Source: Collinsella sp. AF02-46-1
GTDB lineage: Bacteria; Actinomycetota; Coriobacteriia; Coriobacteriales; Coriobacteriaceae
Assembly (NCBI GenBank): GCA_934876235.1
Contig: CAKXKM010000069.1
Location: 1-9,681, forward strand
Length of the DNA stretch: 9,681 nt
Direction of reading: 5' to 3'
In this document: in pieces, positions 1-7,226 of the stretch
Position numbering within the stretch: the stretch's first letter is position 1
Layout of the letters: each line of letters opens with the position of its first letter
The notes under the pieces: generated by a model
Databases searched by the model: none
Seen by the model: only the letters and a program-made list of their open reading frames with translations
Told to the model about the DNA's origin: nothing
Position numbers and translations under genes: made by a program

Positions 1-16
1 AGGTGCCTTGAAACGA

Positions 17-45
17 GGCGGCATTGACCTTCTGGTCATGCCGCC
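17..45. repeat. Imperfect inverted repeat (hairpin) beyond pyrE
   Basis: The arms GGCGGCATTGACC (17-29) and GGTCATGCCGCC (34-45) pair over 12 bp with one bulged T and a TTCT loop. No T-run follows on either strand, so it is not a typical intrinsic terminator. It could be a factor-dependent 3'-end structure or a dispersed palindrome. The rest of 1-92 shows no gene start or other feature I can support. Confidence 0.5.
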
Positions 46-92
46 GAAGTTGAAAGGCAGATTGCCGCTCTGGCGGGTTTGCAGCGTCGAGC

Positions 93-122
93 AGTTACGG
101 CGTTTGGTAAAACGCCGTAACT
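93..122. repeat. 13-bp perfect hairpin overlapping the pyrE stop codon
   Basis: AGTTACGGCGTTT (93-105) and AAACGCCGTAACT (110-122) are exact inverted repeats around a 4-nt GGTA loop. The right arm includes two bases of the pyrE stop codon (123-121 on the minus strand). The hairpin would form right at the 3' end of the pyrE mRNA, where it could protect the end or help termination. A U-tract is lacking, so a simple intrinsic terminator is not demonstrated. Confidence 0.55.
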
Positions 123-801
123 AACGAGCTCCGTACTGCTCGTAGTAGGCGTCGATGGCGGTCTTGAGCTCGTCGTCGATGACGACCTTGCCGTCGATCT
201 CGTGATTGTAGAGGGTCTCGACGACCTCTGCCATAGAAACGATGCTCGCGACGGGGAAACCGTACTTTGCCTCGATCTCCTTCTGCGCGGTGGTCACGCC
301 GCCCTTGCCGACCTCCATGCGGTTGAGGGACACGATCAGGCCCTTAATTTCGACGTCAGCAGCAGCCTTAACCTTGGGATAGGTCTCGTCGATGGACTTG
401 CCGCTGGTGGTGACGTCCTCGACCATGACCACGCGGTCGCCGTCCTGGGGCTCATAGCCCAGCAGGTTGCCCTTGTCGGCGCCGTGGTCCTTGGCCTCCT
501 TGCGGTCGCAGCAGTACTTGACCTCCTTGCCGTACAGCTCGTGGTAGGCAATGGCGGTCACGACGGCCAGGGGAATGCCCTTGTAGGCCGGCCCAAACAG
601 CACGTCAAAGTCGTCGCCAAAGTTATCGTGGATGGCCTGGGCGTAATACTCGCCCAGCTTCTTGAGCTGGTAGCCCGTCACATAAGCGCCGGCGTTCATA
701 AAGAACGGGGACTGACGGCCGCTCTTGAGCGTAAAGCTGCCGAACTTAAGAACGTCGGACTCAACCATGAACTTGATGAACTCTTGCTTGTAAGCCTCCA
801 T
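121..801 (-). CDS. pyrE: Orotate phosphoribosyltransferase
   Basis: This enzyme makes orotidine 5'-phosphate from orotate and PRPP, the fifth step of de novo UMP synthesis, in the cytoplasm. The 226-aa product is close to the usual length (about 210-225). Visible motifs are the orotate/OMP-binding FTLKSGRQSPFF near residues 23-34, GPAYKGIPLA at 70-79, the flexible-loop RKEAKDHG at 100-107, and the PRPP-binding VVMVEDVTTSGKS at 124-136. The ATG at 801 is preceded by GAGAGGAG with about 5 nt spacing, which fixes the start. It is divergent from the ATPase leader. I found no convincing minus-strand promoter in 802-960. No other pyrimidine gene lies in the window, though one could follow on the minus strand beyond position 1. 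Confidence 0.96.
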   Translation of the reverse strand: MEAYKQEFIKFMVESDVLKFGSFTLKSGRQSPFFMNAGAYVTGYQLKKLGEYYAQAIHDNFGDDFDVLFGPAYKGIPLAVVTAIAYHELYGKEVKYCCDRKEAKDHGADKGNLLGYEPQDGDRVVMVEDVTTSGKSIDETYPKVKAAADVEIKGLIVSLNRMEVGKGGVTTAQKEIEAKYGFPVASIVSMAEVVETLYNHEIDGKVVIDDELKTAIDAYYEQYGAR

Positions 802-931
802 GCGGGCTCCTCTCGTAATCGCGTACGTGCCCTTCAGTTTAGCGCAGGCGAGGCGTCGATGTGGGTACGCTTTGAGGCCACGTCAGTCTGTAAAGGCTTT
901 GTCAAAGACGATGGTTTTCCGAACAATGGGG

Positions 932-960
932 TTGACACGATAAACCCCCTCGTCAAGAAT
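932..960 (+). promoter_or_regulatory. Possible sigma-70 type promoter for the ATPase leader
   Basis: A perfect -35 box TTGACA (932-937) is followed after 17 bp by AAGAAT (955-960), which matches 4 of 6 consensus -10 positions. Transcription would start near 967, giving a leader of about 295 nt before the ATPase start. The -35 box is part of short inverted repeats: TGTCAA at 900-905, and GTCAA at 952-956 pairing with TTGAC at 932-936. These could be an operator. The prediction rests on motif match only. Confidence 0.35.
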
Positions 961-1026
961 ACGGGCGGATTAAAAGGGGTACGAGATACCCAAAGCGCGC
1001 TGCGCCCGGCCTTAAGGAGGTGTGCC

Positions 1027-1098
1027 ATGGAAGGCAGTCATAGTCGAAAAACCTGCATGTCGCCCTCGGCACGCCGCGAGGATTCCGCACACGCATAA
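1027..1098 (+). CDS. Possible 23-codon leader peptide upstream of the Mg2+-type ATPase
   Basis: An ATG at 1027 follows TAAGGAGGTG (1013-1022), ten contiguous bases complementary to the 3' end of 16S rRNA, with a 4-nt gap to the ATG. The ORF stops at TAA 1096-1098 and encodes 23 residues. It begins MEGSHSRKTC, is rich in Ser and Arg, and has no membrane segment. It lies 162 nt before the ATPase start, on the same strand, with a hairpin repeat between. Known mgtA and mgtCBR leaders in enteric bacteria carry short translated ORFs that control transcription into the transporter gene. This ORF shares that layout, but I see no sequence similarity to those peptides. A short free-standing protein is the alternative. 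Confidence 0.45.
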   Translation: MEGSHSRKTCMSPSARREDSAHA

Positions 1099-1140
1099 GC
1101 GCCACGAACCGATCTTTGGCACCCATCCGCCAACAATCAA

Positions 1141-1177
1141 AACCACCACAAAGGTGCCTGTCCCCTTTGTGGTGGTT
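1141..1177. repeat. Dispersed hairpin repeat, copy 1, in the ATPase leader
   Basis: AACCACCACAAAGG (1141-1154), loop TGCCTGTCC, and CCTTTGTGGTGGTT (1164-1177) form a perfect 14-bp stem. The same arms recur at 4066-4102 and 7783-7819. On the plus strand no T-run follows, so simple termination of the ATPase transcript is unlikely. On the minus strand the stem ends in TTTT. It sits 43 nt after the small leader ORF and 83 nt before the ATPase start. In the mRNA it would be a strong structured element, possibly regulatory, or merely a repeat insertion. Confidence 0.85.
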
Positions 1178-1260
1178 CGCGAGCTTGACGTGAGCGACAT
1201 CTAGGTTTTTTGCAACTCAATACGACACGTACGCTAACTCCCTTCAACAAGGAGGACCCT

Positions 1261-4029
1261 ATGCTGATGCTCAAAACCGCCACGGTACTCGAAGCTATCT
1301 CCAAGCGCCGCCGCACGGCGCGCCCTGCCGCTCACACCGGCCTGCCCAAGAACACCATATTCGCCGCCACCCATAGCGCCGAGGACGCCCTCGTGCTGCT
1401 CGACGCCACAGCCGACGGCCTCACTGCCGAGCACGCCGCCGAGCGCCTGAGCGCCATCGGCCCCAACACCATCGAGGCGGCAACCAAGACGCTCGCGCGC
1501 CGCATCGCCGACGCCTTCATCGATCCCTTCGCCGGCATCCTCGCCGTGCTCGCACTGGTCTCGCTCTACATCGACGTGCTCGCCGTGCCCGAGCCGCAGC
1601 GCGACCCCTCCACGGTCATCGTCATCGGCATCATGCTGCTGGTATCGGGCGGCATGAAGTTTATCCAGGAAGCCCGCAGCGGCAATGCCGCCGAGGCCCT
1701 CAAGGACCTGGTCTCCAACACCTGCTGTGCCCTGCGCGACGGCGAGCGCATCGAGATCCCCTTCGACGAGCTCGTCCCCGGCGATGTGATCCGCCTCTCT
1801 GCCGGCGATATGGTGCCGGCCGACGCCCGCATCATCACCGCGCGCGATCTGTTTGTGATCGAGTCCGCACTCACCGGCGAGAGCGAGGCCGTCGAGAAGA
1901 CCGCTGCCATCACCGTCGTCGAGGGCGCCGACAGCTCCGCGCTGCCGCTCTCTGCCTGCAAGAACATCGTCTTTACCGGCACCTCCGTGCAAAACGGCAC
2001 CGCTATGGCACTTGTCGTAGCCACCGGCTCGGACACTTACCTGGGCGGCATCGCCGAGATGCTCAACGGACGCGGCGAGAAGAGCGCGTTTGACCGCGGC
2101 GTTTCGAGCGTCTCCATGTTGCTCGTACGCCTCATGCTCGTTATGGCGCCGGCGGTCTTTGCCATCAACGCCGCCACCAAGGGCAACGTCATCGACGCGC
2201 TGTTGTTCGCCACGAGCGTGGCCGTGGGCATCACGCCGCAGATGCTTCCCGTCATCGTGACCACGAGCCTGTCACAGGGCGCCAAGGACCTCGCTCGTCG
2301 CCAGGTTATCGTCAAGGAGCTGCCGGCAATCCAAAACCTGGGCGCCATGGACGTCCTGTGCTGCGACAAGACCGGCACCCTCACCGAAGACCGCATCGTA
2401 CTCGAGCGCTACCTCAACACCGATGGCAACGAGGACGCGCGCGTGCTGCGCCATGCGTTTTTGAACAGCTTCTTCCAGACCGGCCTCAAAAATCTTATCG
2501 ACCTGGCCGTCATCGACCGTGCCGACGTGACGCCCTCGGCTGTCGCACCCGATTCCATGCTGGGCCAGAGCCTGCGCGACCGCTATACCAAGGTCGACGA
2601 GGTGCCCTTCGATTTCTCGCGCCGTCGTCTGAGCGTAGTTGTCGCCGACGCCCAAGGCAAAACCCAGATGGTCACCAAGGGAGCTGCCGAGGAAATGCTC
2701 GAGATCTGCTCCTTTGTCGAGGTCGATGGTGCCGCCCAGCCGCTTACCAAAGATAAGCTCGCCCAGATTCGCAAGCAGGTAGCCGGGCTCAACGCCGAGG
2801 GCCTGCGCGTGATTGCCGTGGCGCAGAAAACCAATCCGCGATGCGTGGGCGAGTTTGGCATCGCCGACGAGTGCGACATGGTGCTGATGGGCTTTTTGGC
2901 CTTCCTCGATCCGCCCAAAGCAAGTGCCACGGGCGCCGTCGCCACCCTCGAGGCCAAGGGTGTCGCCGTTAAGGTCCTGACCGGCGACAATGACCGTGTC
3001 GCCACCACCGTCTGCGAGCAGATCGGCATCGACGCGAGCAACGTCTTGCTGGGCTCCGAGATCGATGCGCTCGACGACGCCGAGCTTGCCGAGCGCGCTG
3101 AGAACACCCACCTCTTCGCCAAGCTCTCGCCGCTGCAGAAGGCGCGCCTGGTACGCGTCATGCGCGAGCTGCTCGGCCACACCGTGGGCTTTATGGGCGA
3201 CGGCATCAACGACGCCGCCGCCATGCGCGCGAGCGACTGCGGCATCTCGGTCGACTCCGCCGTCGACATCGCCAAGGAATCCGCCGACATCATCTTGCTC
3301 CAGAAGGACCTGGGCGTGCTCGAGCGCGGCATCATCGAAGGCCGCCGCACCTACGGCAACCTGCTCAAGTACCTCAAGACCACGGTGAGCTCAAACTTTG
3401 GTAACGTGCTGTCCGTGACCGTCGCGAGCCTGTTCTTGCCGTTTTTGCCCATGAGCGCCCTGCAGCTGGTGCTGCTATCGCTGGTCTACGAGATCGTGTG
3501 CATCGCGCTGCCGTGGGACACCGTCGACGACGCCTGGACCGCCCGTCCGCGTGCCTGGGACGCTACGTCCATCAAGGGCTTTATGCTCGAGCTGGGCCCC
3601 GTGAGCTCGCTGTTTGACATTGTGACCTTCGCCGCGCTCTTCTTTGTGGTGTGCCCTGCCGCCGTGGGCGCAAGCTGGGCAGAGCTTGCCGTCGCGGGCA
3701 ACGTCGCAGGCATGGCGACCTTTACGGCGCTCTTCCAGAGCGGTTGGTTTGTCGAGTCCATGTGGTCGCAGACGCTCGTGATTCACATGCTGCGCTCCCC
3801 GCGCCTGCCGAGCCCGCGCGACCATGCCGCACCGGCACTGTGCGCCCTCACCGTGCTGGGCCTGGCGCTCGTCACCTGGCTGCCGGCAAGCCCCATCGCC
3901 GATGCACTCGGTCTCATGACGCTGCCGACGAGCTTTTTCGCACTGCTCATCGGCATCGTTACCGCCTACATCGCGCTCACCCAGCTGGCAAAGCACCGCT
4001 ACATTGCCCGCCACGGTGAGCTGCTTTAG
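1261..4029 (+). CDS. mgtA: MgtA/MgtB-family P-type ATPase, probable Mg2+ transporter with altered ion site
   Basis: This is a membrane ATPase of the P3B (Mg2+-importing) family; the family moves Mg2+ into the cell using ATP. The 922-aa protein has all catalytic motifs: TGES 205-208 (dephosphorylation), DKTGTLT 369-375 with D369 as phosphorylation site, KGA 473-475 (nucleotide binding), TGD 574-576, and GDGIND 646-651. About ten membrane segments are visible: M1-M2 near 87-138, M3-M4 near 283-334, M5-M6 near 705-752, and four more to the C-terminus. The stretch FQSGWFVESMWSQTLVIHML is very like enteric MgtA/MgtB. By recalled alignment, three ion-site positions differ: M4 has TPQMLP (Q327) for TPEMLP, and M6 has SLVYE (S740, E744) for NLLYD. 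The start at ATG 1261 follows AAGGAGG with 5 nt spacing. A TTG at 1210 is in frame but lacks this site. It appears monocistronic, ending before a bidirectional hairpin. Family is certain; the exact ion is not. Confidence 0.9.
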   Translation: MLMLKTATVLEAISKRRRTARPAAHTGLPKNTIFAATHSAEDALVLLDATADGLTAEHAAERLSAIGPNTIEAATKTLARRIADAFIDPFAGILAVLALVSLYIDVLAVPEPQRDPSTVIVIGIMLLVSGGMKFIQEARSGNAAEALKDLVSNTCCALRDGERIEIPFDELVPGDVIRLSAGDMVPADARIITARDLFVIESALTGESEAVEKTAAITVVEGADSSALPLSACKNIVFTGTSVQNGTAMALVVATGSDTYLGGIAEMLNGRGEKSAFDRGVSSVSMLLVRLMLVMAPAVFAINAATKGNVIDALLFATSVAVGITPQMLPVIVTTSLSQGAKDLARRQVIVKELPAIQNLGAMDVLCCDKTGTLTEDRIVLERYLNTDGNEDARVLRHAFLNSFFQTGLKNLIDLAVIDRADVTPSAVAPDSMLGQSLRDRYTKVDEVPFDFSRRRLSVVVADAQGKTQMVTKGAAEEMLEICSFVEVDGAAQPLTKDKLAQIRKQVAGLNAEGLRVIAVAQKTNPRCVGEFGIADECDMVLMGFLAFLDPPKASATGAVATLEAKGVAVKVLTGDNDRVATTVCEQIGIDASNVLLGSEIDALDDAELAERAENTHLFAKLSPLQKARLVRVMRELLGHTVGFMGDGINDAAAMRASDCGISVDSAVDIAKESADIILLQKDLGVLERGIIEGRRTYGNLLKYLKTTVSSNFGNVLSVTVASLFLPFLPMSALQLVLLSLVYEIVCIALPWDTVDDAWTARPRAWDATSIKGFMLELGPVSSLFDIVTFAALFFVVCPAAVGASWAELAVAGNVAGMATFTALFQSGWFVESMWSQTLVIHMLRSPRLPSPRDHAAPALCALTVLGLALVTWLPASPIADALGLMTLPTSFFALLIGIVTAYIALTQLAKHRYIARHGELL

Positions 4030-4062
4030 CACGGTGAGCCGCCACAGTAGACAGCCCAAGGG

Positions 4063-4105
4063 CAAAACCACCACAAAGGCGCCTGTCCCCTTTGTGGTGG
4101 TTTTG
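4063..4105. terminator. Bidirectional hairpin terminator, repeat copy 2
   Basis: CAAAACCACCACAAAGG (4063-4079) and CCTTTGTGGTGGTTTTG (4089-4105) form a perfect 17-bp stem with loop CGCCTGTCC. It lies between the convergent ATPase gene (stop at 4029) and a lipoprotein gene (stop at 4111). Both RNA strands end the stem in a UUUU run. Placement and symmetry support termination in both directions. The 14-bp core arms are identical to copies 1 and 3. Confidence 0.75.
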
Positions 4106-4110
4106 GTGCG

Positions 4111-4797
4111 CTACGAGGCATTGGTCAGGCGGCTCCAGAGTTCGTCAATATCGATTTGGTCGCCGCCGCTCAGATAACCGGTGCGAATAAAAGACTCACT
4201 ATAGATATAGATGTCATGCGCGCTGTCGCCATCATCTTCGGTGTCGTAGGCCAAAATCACGTAACGGCTGCCGTCGAGCGCCTTGACCAGCCAATACACG
4301 GAATCGTCGATCGTGCACTTCTCCTGCACTATCGACGCATCGCCGATTGCGCCGGTGAGCGCACGATCGCCCGTCGTATAGCCGCCCACCGAAAGCAAAA
4401 TCGCCACGCTATCGTCTCCGCCGCCCGGCTCAAGTTCCTCGTACTCGGACTCCGAAAGCGGTATCGCGCTGTTCGCAAGTTCGTCCACGTCATCCGAAAT
4501 CTTAGAAAAGGTAAAAGCGAAAAGTCCCGCGTCATCGGCGGCACCGTAGCCCACGCTCTCGCCTTGCCACTCATAGTTTTGATGCTTGAGCAGGCGCACC
4601 AGGTCGGCGCCATCCAAGTTGATCGCAGCATAGACCGTCACGTTGGCGTTGTCGTCTACACAGGCGGCGTCCGCCGTGGTCGCCTTCTTGGCACCGCCCG
4701 CGCCGCCCAATCCGCCCGAGCAGCCAGCCAGCGCACAAGCCAGCGCACCCGCGCCCGCCACAAAGGCCACACGGTTCATCGTCACTTCATTCATCAT
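4111..4797 (-). CDS. Putative lipoprotein, paralogue of the preceding operon gene
   Basis: I do not recognise a named family. The 228-aa product starts with a short polar segment and a hydrophobic signal sequence ending in the lipobox LAGC, with Cys26 as the predicted lipidated residue. A Gly/Ala-rich spacer to about residue 40 follows, then an acidic globular domain. It is a diverged paralogue of the upstream lipoprotein (4833-5573). Shared features are the lipid Cys at position 26, a second Cys before the first strand (C46 here, C74 there), NYEWQ against GYTWQ, VGGYTT against LSGYSS, and a C-terminal IRTGYLSGGDQIDIDELW against IKTGRFTQGGGAPTIDEFW. The start ATG 4797 follows GAGGA at 6 nt; an ATG repeats immediately, and M7 is a third option. 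It is last in the four-gene cluster, 35 bp after its paralogue, and ends 6 nt before a terminator. It is probably anchored on the outer face of the membrane. Confidence 0.85.
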   Translation of the reverse strand: MMNEVTMNRVAFVAGAGALACALAGCSGGLGGAGGAKKATTADAACVDDNANVTVYAAINLDGADLVRLLKHQNYEWQGESVGYGAADDAGLFAFTFSKISDDVDELANSAIPLSESEYEELEPGGGDDSVAILLSVGGYTTGDRALTGAIGDASIVQEKCTIDDSVYWLVKALDGSRYVILAYDTEDDGDSAHDIYIYSESFIRTGYLSGGDQIDIDELWSRLTNAS

Positions 4798-4832
4798 GTT
4801 CGTTCCTCGCTATGGTATTGGCCACGTCGCAC

Positions 4833-5573
4833 CTAGCCGAGCGCGCGTCCAGTCTTTTCCTGCCAAAATTCGTCTATCGTCGGAGCACCGCCGCCCTGGG
4901 TAAACCTACCGGTCTTGATAGCCTCCTCGGTAATGAGATCCAAGCGGTAGTCACCGTTTTCCATCGGGCTCACCATGGCAACGTGCCGCGCCATGTTGGA
5001 ACCGTATACGCACGCGACCCATGAGCCCGAAGTAATCTGCACCCGGTCCTCGACCGGCACGGAAAAGCCCGCGATAACATCCTCGCAGCTCGAATAGCCC
5101 GAAAGTTGCAGCGTGAACATCACGGTGCTTCCGGTGCCGCCCTTGTCGAGCTTTCCGATTTCGTCCTCGCCGAGCCATTCGGTCGCGCCGTCCTTGCTGA
5201 TATTGCAGACGCTGAGCACGTGTCCCGCCTCGTCCTCGTACATCTCGAGCGCGTCTTGCCAGGTATAGCCCTGCTGCGAGGCAAACTCCTGCAACTGCCA
5301 GCCCTTAAGCTCGAGGAGCGCCGCGATGCTGATGTTGCGGTGCGCATCCCAGCAATCATCCGACCACGTATCGAACGCATCCGCCGAGCCGCTGTCCGCG
5401 TCGCCAGAATCGACCGACGTCGCACCCGCGTCCATCTTGTCCTTTACCGGGCGGTCGTCGTTAAAACCCGTCGCATCCTGCGTCCGCTGTCCGCCGCACC
5501 CCACAAGCGTCAGCAGCGCCGTTCCCGCCGCCGCGACAAATGCCGTGCGCGAAAGTACCGTCTCCCTCATCAT
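4833..5573 (-). CDS. Putative lipoprotein, paralogue of the following operon gene
   Basis: The family is not recognised. The 246-aa product has a signal sequence (FVAAAGTALLTLVGC) with lipobox LVGC and predicted lipidated Cys26. A low-complexity Asp/Ser/Gly linker (about 33-70) follows, then a globular domain from about 74 that aligns with the next gene's product. The linker is longer than in the paralogue, which explains most of the length difference. The start is placed at the ATG pair 5573/5570, behind AAGGA, because this puts the signal sequence at the N-terminus. An in-frame ATG at 5693 would add 40 residues, overlap the upstream gene and bury the lipobox. It is third in the cluster, 73 bp after the zinc-ribbon gene. 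That gap holds a weak hairpin (ATGCCG 5599-5604 / CGGCAT 5616-5621). A role in a surface complex with its neighbours is inference from context. Confidence 0.85.
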   Translation of the reverse strand: MMRETVLSRTAFVAAAGTALLTLVGCGGQRTQDATGFNDDRPVKDKMDAGATSVDSGDADSGSADAFDTWSDDCWDAHRNISIAALLELKGWQLQEFASQQGYTWQDALEMYEDEAGHVLSVCNISKDGATEWLGEDEIGKLDKGGTGSTVMFTLQLSGYSSCEDVIAGFSVPVEDRVQITSGSWVACVYGSNMARHVAMVSPMENGDYRLDLITEEAIKTGRFTQGGGAPTIDEFWQEKTGRALG

Positions 5574-5646
5574 TGTTCCTTTCCCGTTCTTTATCACCAT
5601 GCCGAGAAACACATCCGGCATCGATTCACACATAAGCCGCCTCACG

Positions 5647-7206
5647 CTATTGACGAGGCAGCTCCGTCCAGCCAAAACCGGGTTCAAAACCATCGCGTGT
5701 ACCGATCACATCGCCCGAACCGTTGACCCAGGCCTGGTCGGCCATCACCGAGACCTCGACATCGGTGCCGTCGGGTCTGGCGTAATGGTTGACCCCGCGA
5801 ATGGCATCGGAATACGAGGCAGCGCCCGTCCCCACGCCCGCGCTGGAAAAATTGGCGGCGCTGGCAGCCATATTCGCGGCGTGCTGACGGTCGCTGCGAT
5901 CGAACCACGCCTGCTGGTAGCTGTCGAACGCCGCCTGTTGCGAGGCATGCATCTGTTGCCAGGCTGCAAACTGCTGTTGCTGCTGGGCAATGTTCATCTG
6001 CGTGCGTTGGCGCTGCTCAAGCACCATCTGTTGCTTTTGAGCTGACGTCTCGCGTGCAATCGCCGGATTGAGCCGCAGAGTCGACGCCATTGATGCAAGC
6101 GCCGTGGAGGCCGCCTTGTCCAGGCGACCTTCTGGCGCAACCAAACAGAAGCTGTCCCTGATACGCCACTGCAGCAGGTCGGCCGCACCCAGCTCGAACG
6201 ACGCTCCGTCCGGGCAACCGCCTCGACCCGTGGGCTGTTCTTGCGCGACGCCCTGTCCCGCCGCTGCCGCCGCCCGGCGCTCGCGCAGGCGCTTGCCCAA
6301 AACACCGCCGATCAGCCCACTCGAAAGGCCCGCACCCAGCAGTGCCTCGGCCCCAGCGGCAACACCTTTGCCCATAGAACCCGCGACGCCGCCGATTGAA
6401 AACATATAGCCCTCGACTTTGGCCGCCACCGCGAGCTCGGTGGGCACCGGAGCGCCCGTGAGCCGATATCGACGCATGCGGCACTCATAGACCACATCGC
6501 TCGGCTCCATCGAAAAGCCCTGGATTGCAAAGTCGTTTGCCGCCTCGCGCTTTACGCGGGCACGCTCGCGCTCGATATCGACCGCCGCGCTCGATGGGTA
6601 CGGTTGCTCGGCAACAACTTCTGCCCGCGCGCCCAGCCGTGCTGCACAGGCCTGAGCCAGCTCGTCGCAAGCTGCCTCCACGTGCACAAACACCTTGCGT
6701 TCGGTTTGCGTGGGGATACGCTTGGCAACGGTGCCCGCATCCACGTAGCAGAGCTCGGAGCGGTACATAATCCGCTCACACATCGGACCCGCCGCCGTCA
6801 CGCCAACCGAAATCGGGCAGTCGAAACTGCCGCTGCGCTCAAGATGCGCCTCTTCGATATGCCAGCCCCGCGGCAGCGCCACCTGCGCGAGTGCCTGGCC
6901 GCCAGAGGTATCGCATGCGGCATGAAGCTCAAGGTCACCGATGTGAGACGCATCCGTCGCGGCCGCGTCACGAGACGACGCGACGCCGGCAGTCTCCACC
7001 GGCGCATCGGCTGGCGCGTCCACGCTCGGGTCGCCGCTTTCGTCCGCATCGTCATCGGCAGTCGCCCCATCTGTAGCCCCCACGGCGCCCGAGTAGCCCA
7101 CAACGCCCTCAAGTCGGACGCCGCACCCCGGGCAAAATCGCGCCGGCACGCCGGCGACCCGAGGCAGCTGCGTCCCGCACGCTGGGCAGAATCTCAAGTC
7201 ACTCAT
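5647..7206 (-). CDS. Zinc-ribbon protein with acidic linker, glycine-rich segment and Gln-rich coiled coil
   Basis: The function is unknown. Taking the start MSDLRFCPACG, the protein has 519 residues. Residues 7-28 form a zinc ribbon (CPAC ... CPGC, two CxxC pairs 14 residues apart). Residues 41-90 are an acidic Ala/Asp linker, probably disordered. A mixed alpha/beta domain spans about 92-270. A Gly/Ala-rich hydrophobic stretch at 271-306 resembles a glycine zipper and may contact membrane. Residues 345-385 include VAPEGRLDKAASTALASMAS. Residues 386-445 are a Gln-rich coiled coil. The C-terminus (481-519) has RPDGTDVEV, QAWVN and FGWTEL. From memory, zinc-ribbon proteins of Firmicutes end in a similar DG-W-N-G-W module; this is not verified. 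The start is uncertain: ATG 7215 has CGGA upstream, while ATG 7206 has only AGGG. It follows the small membrane gene by 11-20 bp, so the two are surely co-transcribed. Confidence 0.85.
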   Translation of the reverse strand: MSDLRFCPACGTQLPRVAGVPARFCPGCGVRLEGVVGYSGAVGATDGATADDDADESGDPSVDAPADAPVETAGVASSRDAAATDASHIGDLELHAACDTSGGQALAQVALPRGWHIEEAHLERSGSFDCPISVGVTAAGPMCERIMYRSELCYVDAGTVAKRIPTQTERKVFVHVEAACDELAQACAARLGARAEVVAEQPYPSSAAVDIERERARVKREAANDFAIQGFSMEPSDVVYECRMRRYRLTGAPVPTELAVAAKVEGYMFSIGGVAGSMGKGVAAGAEALLGAGLSSGLIGGVLGKRLRERRAAAAAGQGVAQEQPTGRGGCPDGASFELGAADLLQWRIRDSFCLVAPEGRLDKAASTALASMASTLRLNPAIARETSAQKQQMVLEQRQRTQMNIAQQQQQFAAWQQMHASQQAAFDSYQQAWFDRSDRQHAANMAASAANFSSAGVGTGAASYSDAIRGVNHYARPDGTDVEVSVMADQAWVNGSGDVIGTRDGFEPGFGWTELPRQ

Positions 7207-7226
7207 CCCGTACATCCCTAATTCCG

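Noticed and set aside
202..1098. Long open frame on the plus strand antisense to pyrE
   Set aside because: Its reading frame is a GC-rich shadow of pyrE, with low-complexity Leu/Val/Ala/Asp-rich composition and no ribosome site. Only its last 23 codons (from ATG 1027) have a good start signal, and these are reported separately.
1022..1204. 60-codon plus-strand frame starting at GTG 1022
   Set aside because: The GTG overlaps the Shine-Dalgarno sequence itself, and the frame runs through the hairpin repeat. The ATG at 1027 has proper spacing in another frame.
1210..1260. TTG start extending the ATPase by 17 residues
   Set aside because: No ribosome site precedes the TTG, while AAGGAGG lies 5 nt before ATG 1261.
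802..1260. M-box (ykoK-type) Mg2+ riboswitch before the ATPase
   Set aside because: I looked for its conserved core sequence and did not see it; the leader has a small ORF and a hairpin repeat instead. A covariance-model search would settle this.
1234..3350. Long minus-strand frames antisense to the ATPase
   Set aside because: They are shadow frames from GC-rich codon use. The plus strand carries all P-type ATPase motifs in one frame.
5574..5693. N-terminal extension of the third cluster gene from ATG 5693
   Set aside because: It would bury the signal sequence and lipobox 40 residues inside and overlap the end of the zinc-ribbon gene.
5925..6010. CTG/TTG-rich stretch as a trinucleotide repeat
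   Set aside because: It encodes the Gln-rich coiled coil of the zinc-ribbon protein with mixed codons and is not a regular array.
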